NCBI RefSeq assembly: GCF_000331535.1 | Contig: NZ_AMZN01000001.1 | Coordinates: forward strand, 1-64,000 | Direction of reading: 5' to 3' | Length of the DNA: 64,000 nt | Source of the DNA: Fulvivirga imtechensis AK7 | GTDB lineage: Bacteria; Bacteroidota; Bacteroidia; Cytophagales; Cyclobacteriaceae | Shown: positions 61,782-64,000 of the stretch, piece by piece | Numbering within the stretch: position 1 is the stretch's first letter | How the letters are laid out: every line of letters starts with the position of its first letter | Made by a program: the position numbers and the translations under genes | The notes under the pieces: model-generated | The model's database searches: none | What the model saw: only the letters and a program-made list of their open reading frames with translations | Told to the model about the DNA's origin: nothing

Positions 61782-64000
61782 ATGAGCGAGGAATTACTTA
61801 AGGCCATTATTCAATTGTTTGCTATCGTTGCCAAAGAACGTGTTACGGAAGACGAGCGTGCCAACATCAAAGAATTCCTGTCAGTTCACCTCAACCAGGA
61901 AGCCATTGGCTTCTACCTCAGCCTGTTTGACAAATACTGTTGTGAAAACGACCTGTCTCAAAAGGCAGACCTGGGGCAGTTAGATGATGATACCCTGGAG
62001 TTTGTGGGTGACTGGGCCAGGATAATGGCAATTACAAAAGAGGTAAACAAGGCCCTCACCATGCAGCAGAAGGTGGTTTTGGTAGCAAAGATCATTGAGT
62101 TAGTGTTTGCTGACGGTGAAATTTCCGAGCGTCAGGGCAACCTGATTTTTTATATTGGTGAGGCGCTTAAGCTGTCACGTAAAGACACGATATTACTTCG
62201 CAACTTTGTCACAGGCCAGGACCTGGAGGAGCTGTCTTCCAGCGATATTCTGATTATTGATGAAGGATCGGGTGAATACGACCTGGAGGGACCCAGGCTT
62301 GTAGCCAAGAACTTAACCGGTCTCATAGCGATATTACGGCTGCCGGAAATCGAGACTTATTTCATTAAATACCTGGGTATATCCACCCTTACGCTCAATG
62401 GTATTCCGCTGAAAAGCAGGAAGATAGATATTTTTCCCACAGGCAGTACCATACGAGGAAACAAAATAGAGACTATCTACTACAGTGATGTGGTAAGTGA
62501 ATTTTTACAGGGGCATGTAAAAAGCACCATCACCTTCAGTGCAGAACATATATTCTATCACTTCAGGGGTGGTCGTGCCGGGCTTCAGAATGTCAACATA
62601 TTTGAGAAAGGAGGGAAGTTGATCGGAATCATGGGTGCCAGCGGTTCGGGGAAATCCACCTTACTCAACGTTATCAATGGCGCGGAGGCTCCTTCCAGCG
62701 GACGGGTGCTGATCAATGGTATCAATATTCATGAAAATCATGATGCTGTACGAGGTGTGATAGGGTATATCCCCCAGGATGACCTGCTCATTGAGGAGTT
62801 GACTGTATTTGAAAACCTCTACTATGCCGCCAGGCTATGTTTTAGCCAATATAGTAAGGAAGATACCGAGCAACTTGTGAATAAAGTGCTGCTTAGCCTG
62901 GGGCTTTCCGAAATTAAGGACCTTAGAGTAGGCTCGCCACTTGATAAAACCATTAGTGGAGGCCAAAGGAAAAGAGTAAATATCGGCCTCGAATTATTGA
63001 GGGAACCCAGTGTACTTTTTGTTGATGAGCCTACCTCAGGTTTATCCTCACAAGACTCTGAAAATATCATGGACCTTTTGAAGGAGCTGACATTGCGAGG
63101 AAAAATGATATTTGTGGTGATCCACCAACCTTCGTCCGATATTTTTAAGATGTTTGATAACCTTCTCATCCTCGATGTTGGGGGGCTGCAGATATACTAT
63201 GGAAACCCTATAGAGTCGGTCACTTATTTTAAAGAGATTGTAAATGCCGCCAATAAAAACCAAAGCTCATGCCCTGAGTGCGGCAACGTTAATGCTGAGC
63301 AGGTTTTCAGCATAATCGAAACTAAAGTGGTGAACGAATATGGCAGGTTGACAAATACAAGAAAGATATCTCCGGGGCAATGGTACCAATATTTCCGGGA
63401 GCGCATTAAGCTGCCGAAGGTGAAGCATGTAAAGGAAAGTATAAATGTAACCCAGGAGATACCCAATTGGTTTAGGCAGTTTGGGGTGTACGTCACACGT
63501 GATGTACTTTCCAAGGTGGCCAATACCCAGTATATGGTTATTAACCTGTTGCAAGCCCCTGTGTTGGCCATTTTTATGGCCTTTTTGGTCAGGTATTATA
63601 CCACAATCGAAGAGCGAAATCCCGCCTACTCGTTTTACGAGAACGATAATATTCCGGTATATTTCTTTATGAGTATTATTGTTGCCCTTTTTATGGGACT
63701 GACAGTGAGTGCGGAGGAGATATTCAGGGATAGAAAAATACGAAAGCGTGAAAGATTCCTTGACCTGAGCAGGAGCAGCTATTTGTCCTCCAAAGTATTT
63801 ATTTTGTTTTTGATCAGCGCCATTCAAACAGGTTCGTTTATTATTATTGGCAACTGGATACTGGAAATAGATGGGATGGGCGTTCGCTTCTGGATGATAC
63901 TCTTCAGCGCTTCTTGCTTTGCTAATATGCTTGGGCTAAATATTTCAGCGTCATTTAACTCTGCAGTCACTATTTACATTTTGATACCCATTCTGCTTAT
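61782..64000 (+). CDS. ABCG-type ABC transporter with N-terminal TerB-like domain (partial)
   Basis: An open frame of at least 739 codons that runs off the window end, so the C terminus is missing. Residues 1-150 are helical and acidic (ELVFADGEISERQGNLIFYIGEALKLS is a TerB-like metal-binding pattern with ADGEIS). Residues about 150-265 form an uncharacterised beta region. The ATPase follows: Walker A GASGSGKST (285-293), signature SGGQRKR (392-398) and Walker B VLFVDEPTSGLSS. A CPEC motif lies after the ATPase, then membrane segments (NLLQAPVLAIFMAFLVRYYTT onward). The order ATPase-membrane is that of ABCG/White half-transporters. Substrate unknown. Confidence 0.88.
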   Translation, partial: MSEELLKAIIQLFAIVAKERVTEDERANIKEFLSVHLNQEAIGFYLSLFDKYCCENDLSQKADLGQLDDDTLEFVGDWARIMAITKEVNKALTMQQKVVLVAKIIELVFADGEISERQGNLIFYIGEALKLSRKDTILLRNFVTGQDLEELSSSDILIIDEGSGEYDLEGPRLVAKNLTGLIAILRLPEIETYFIKYLGISTLTLNGIPLKSRKIDIFPTGSTIRGNKIETIYYSDVVSEFLQGHVKSTITFSAEHIFYHFRGGRAGLQNVNIFEKGGKLIGIMGASGSGKSTLLNVINGAEAPSSGRVLINGINIHENHDAVRGVIGYIPQDDLLIEELTVFENLYYAARLCFSQYSKEDTEQLVNKVLLSLGLSEIKDLRVGSPLDKTISGGQRKRVNIGLELLREPSVLFVDEPTSGLSSQDSENIMDLLKELTLRGKMIFVVIHQPSSDIFKMFDNLLILDVGGLQIYYGNPIESVTYFKEIVNAANKNQSSCPECGNVNAEQVFSIIETKVVNEYGRLTNTRKISPGQWYQYFRERIKLPKVKHVKESINVTQEIPNWFRQFGVYVTRDVLSKVANTQYMVINLLQAPVLAIFMAFLVRYYTTIEERNPAYSFYENDNIPVYFFMSIIVALFMGLTVSAEEIFRDRKIRKRERFLDLSRSSYLSSKVFILFLISAIQTGSFIIIGNWILEIDGMGVRFWMILFSASCFANMLGLNISASFNSAVTIYILIPILL

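Noticed and set aside
62822-63827. Several long minus-strand frames at the right end
   Set aside because: They are antisense to the ABC transporter, whose motifs (Walker A, signature, Walker B) are unbroken on the plus strand.

Overview
The window looks like a chromosomal segment of a Bacteroidota bacterium, most likely of the Cytophagales (genus not determinable). The evidence is a type IX secretion C-terminal sorting domain, many small PorT-like beta-barrel outer-membrane proteins with a signal ending in NAQ or HAQ, a long-form urocanate hydratase, BshB1 (bacillithiol pathway), little recognisable Shine-Dalgarno sequence before start codons, and one very good TTG-N19-TAnnTTTG promoter. No phage, plasmid, integrase, transposase or CRISPR array is visible. 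The mobile content is small, non-coding, hairpin-forming elements.

Layout. 1-5 kb: tRNA-Asp, accA, a metallo-beta-lactamase-fold hydrolase coupled to a patatin lipase, and hutU. 5-9.3 kb: an array of six related beta-barrel outer-membrane protein genes, one broken by a frameshift. 9.5-13.2 kb: a tight three-gene operon of an N-formylglutamate-amidohydrolase-like enzyme, a DUF1704/QEGLA metallopeptidase and a RimK/glutathione-synthetase-like ATP-grasp ligase; this is the best candidate for an undescribed system. 13.5-25 kb: tyrS, a four-gene RND efflux operon, a MazG-like hydrolase, a PAS histidine kinase, phosphatidylserine decarboxylase and a nested pair of palindromic elements. 25-35 kb: a zinc-ribbon membrane protein, a tail-specific protease, a dipeptidyl peptidase IV, a VOC protein, a sigma-54 activator lacking its DNA-binding domain, and a LamG protein exported by type IX secretion. 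35.7-42.5 kb: the RDD / SpoIIM / DUF4129 / DUF4350 / MoxR / DUF58 membrane cluster. 42.6-53 kb: stress-flavoured genes (PA2169-type four-helix protein, cytochrome bd oxidase, a split kinase pair around DUF2267, HutD, universal stress protein, CbpA-like DnaJ). 53-64 kb: small exported proteins, bshB1, a TraB/GumN protein, YihY, an M1 aminopeptidase lipoprotein and an ABCG-type transporter cut by the window end.

Three families of non-coding repeats cross the window. Family 1 (16-bp ends, TAGTGTCTSTAAGAAA) has four complete copies and one fragment, all at 3' ends of genes. In two cases the element's own terminal TAG is the stop codon of the preceding gene (DPP IV and cydA), and one copy separates cydA from cydB. 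Family 2 is a single 313-bp element with perfect 18-bp inverted ends and an 11-bp direct duplication, inserted into the arm of another palindromic element. Family 3 is a 56-bp identical inverted pair about 30 kb apart.

Functional links: HutU and HutD point to histidine catabolism but lie 46 kb apart without hutH or hutI. Envelope functions dominate (outer-membrane barrels, RND efflux, Prc, PSD, MoxR cluster, YihY, lipoproteins). All assignments come from reading motifs by eye; no database search was possible.
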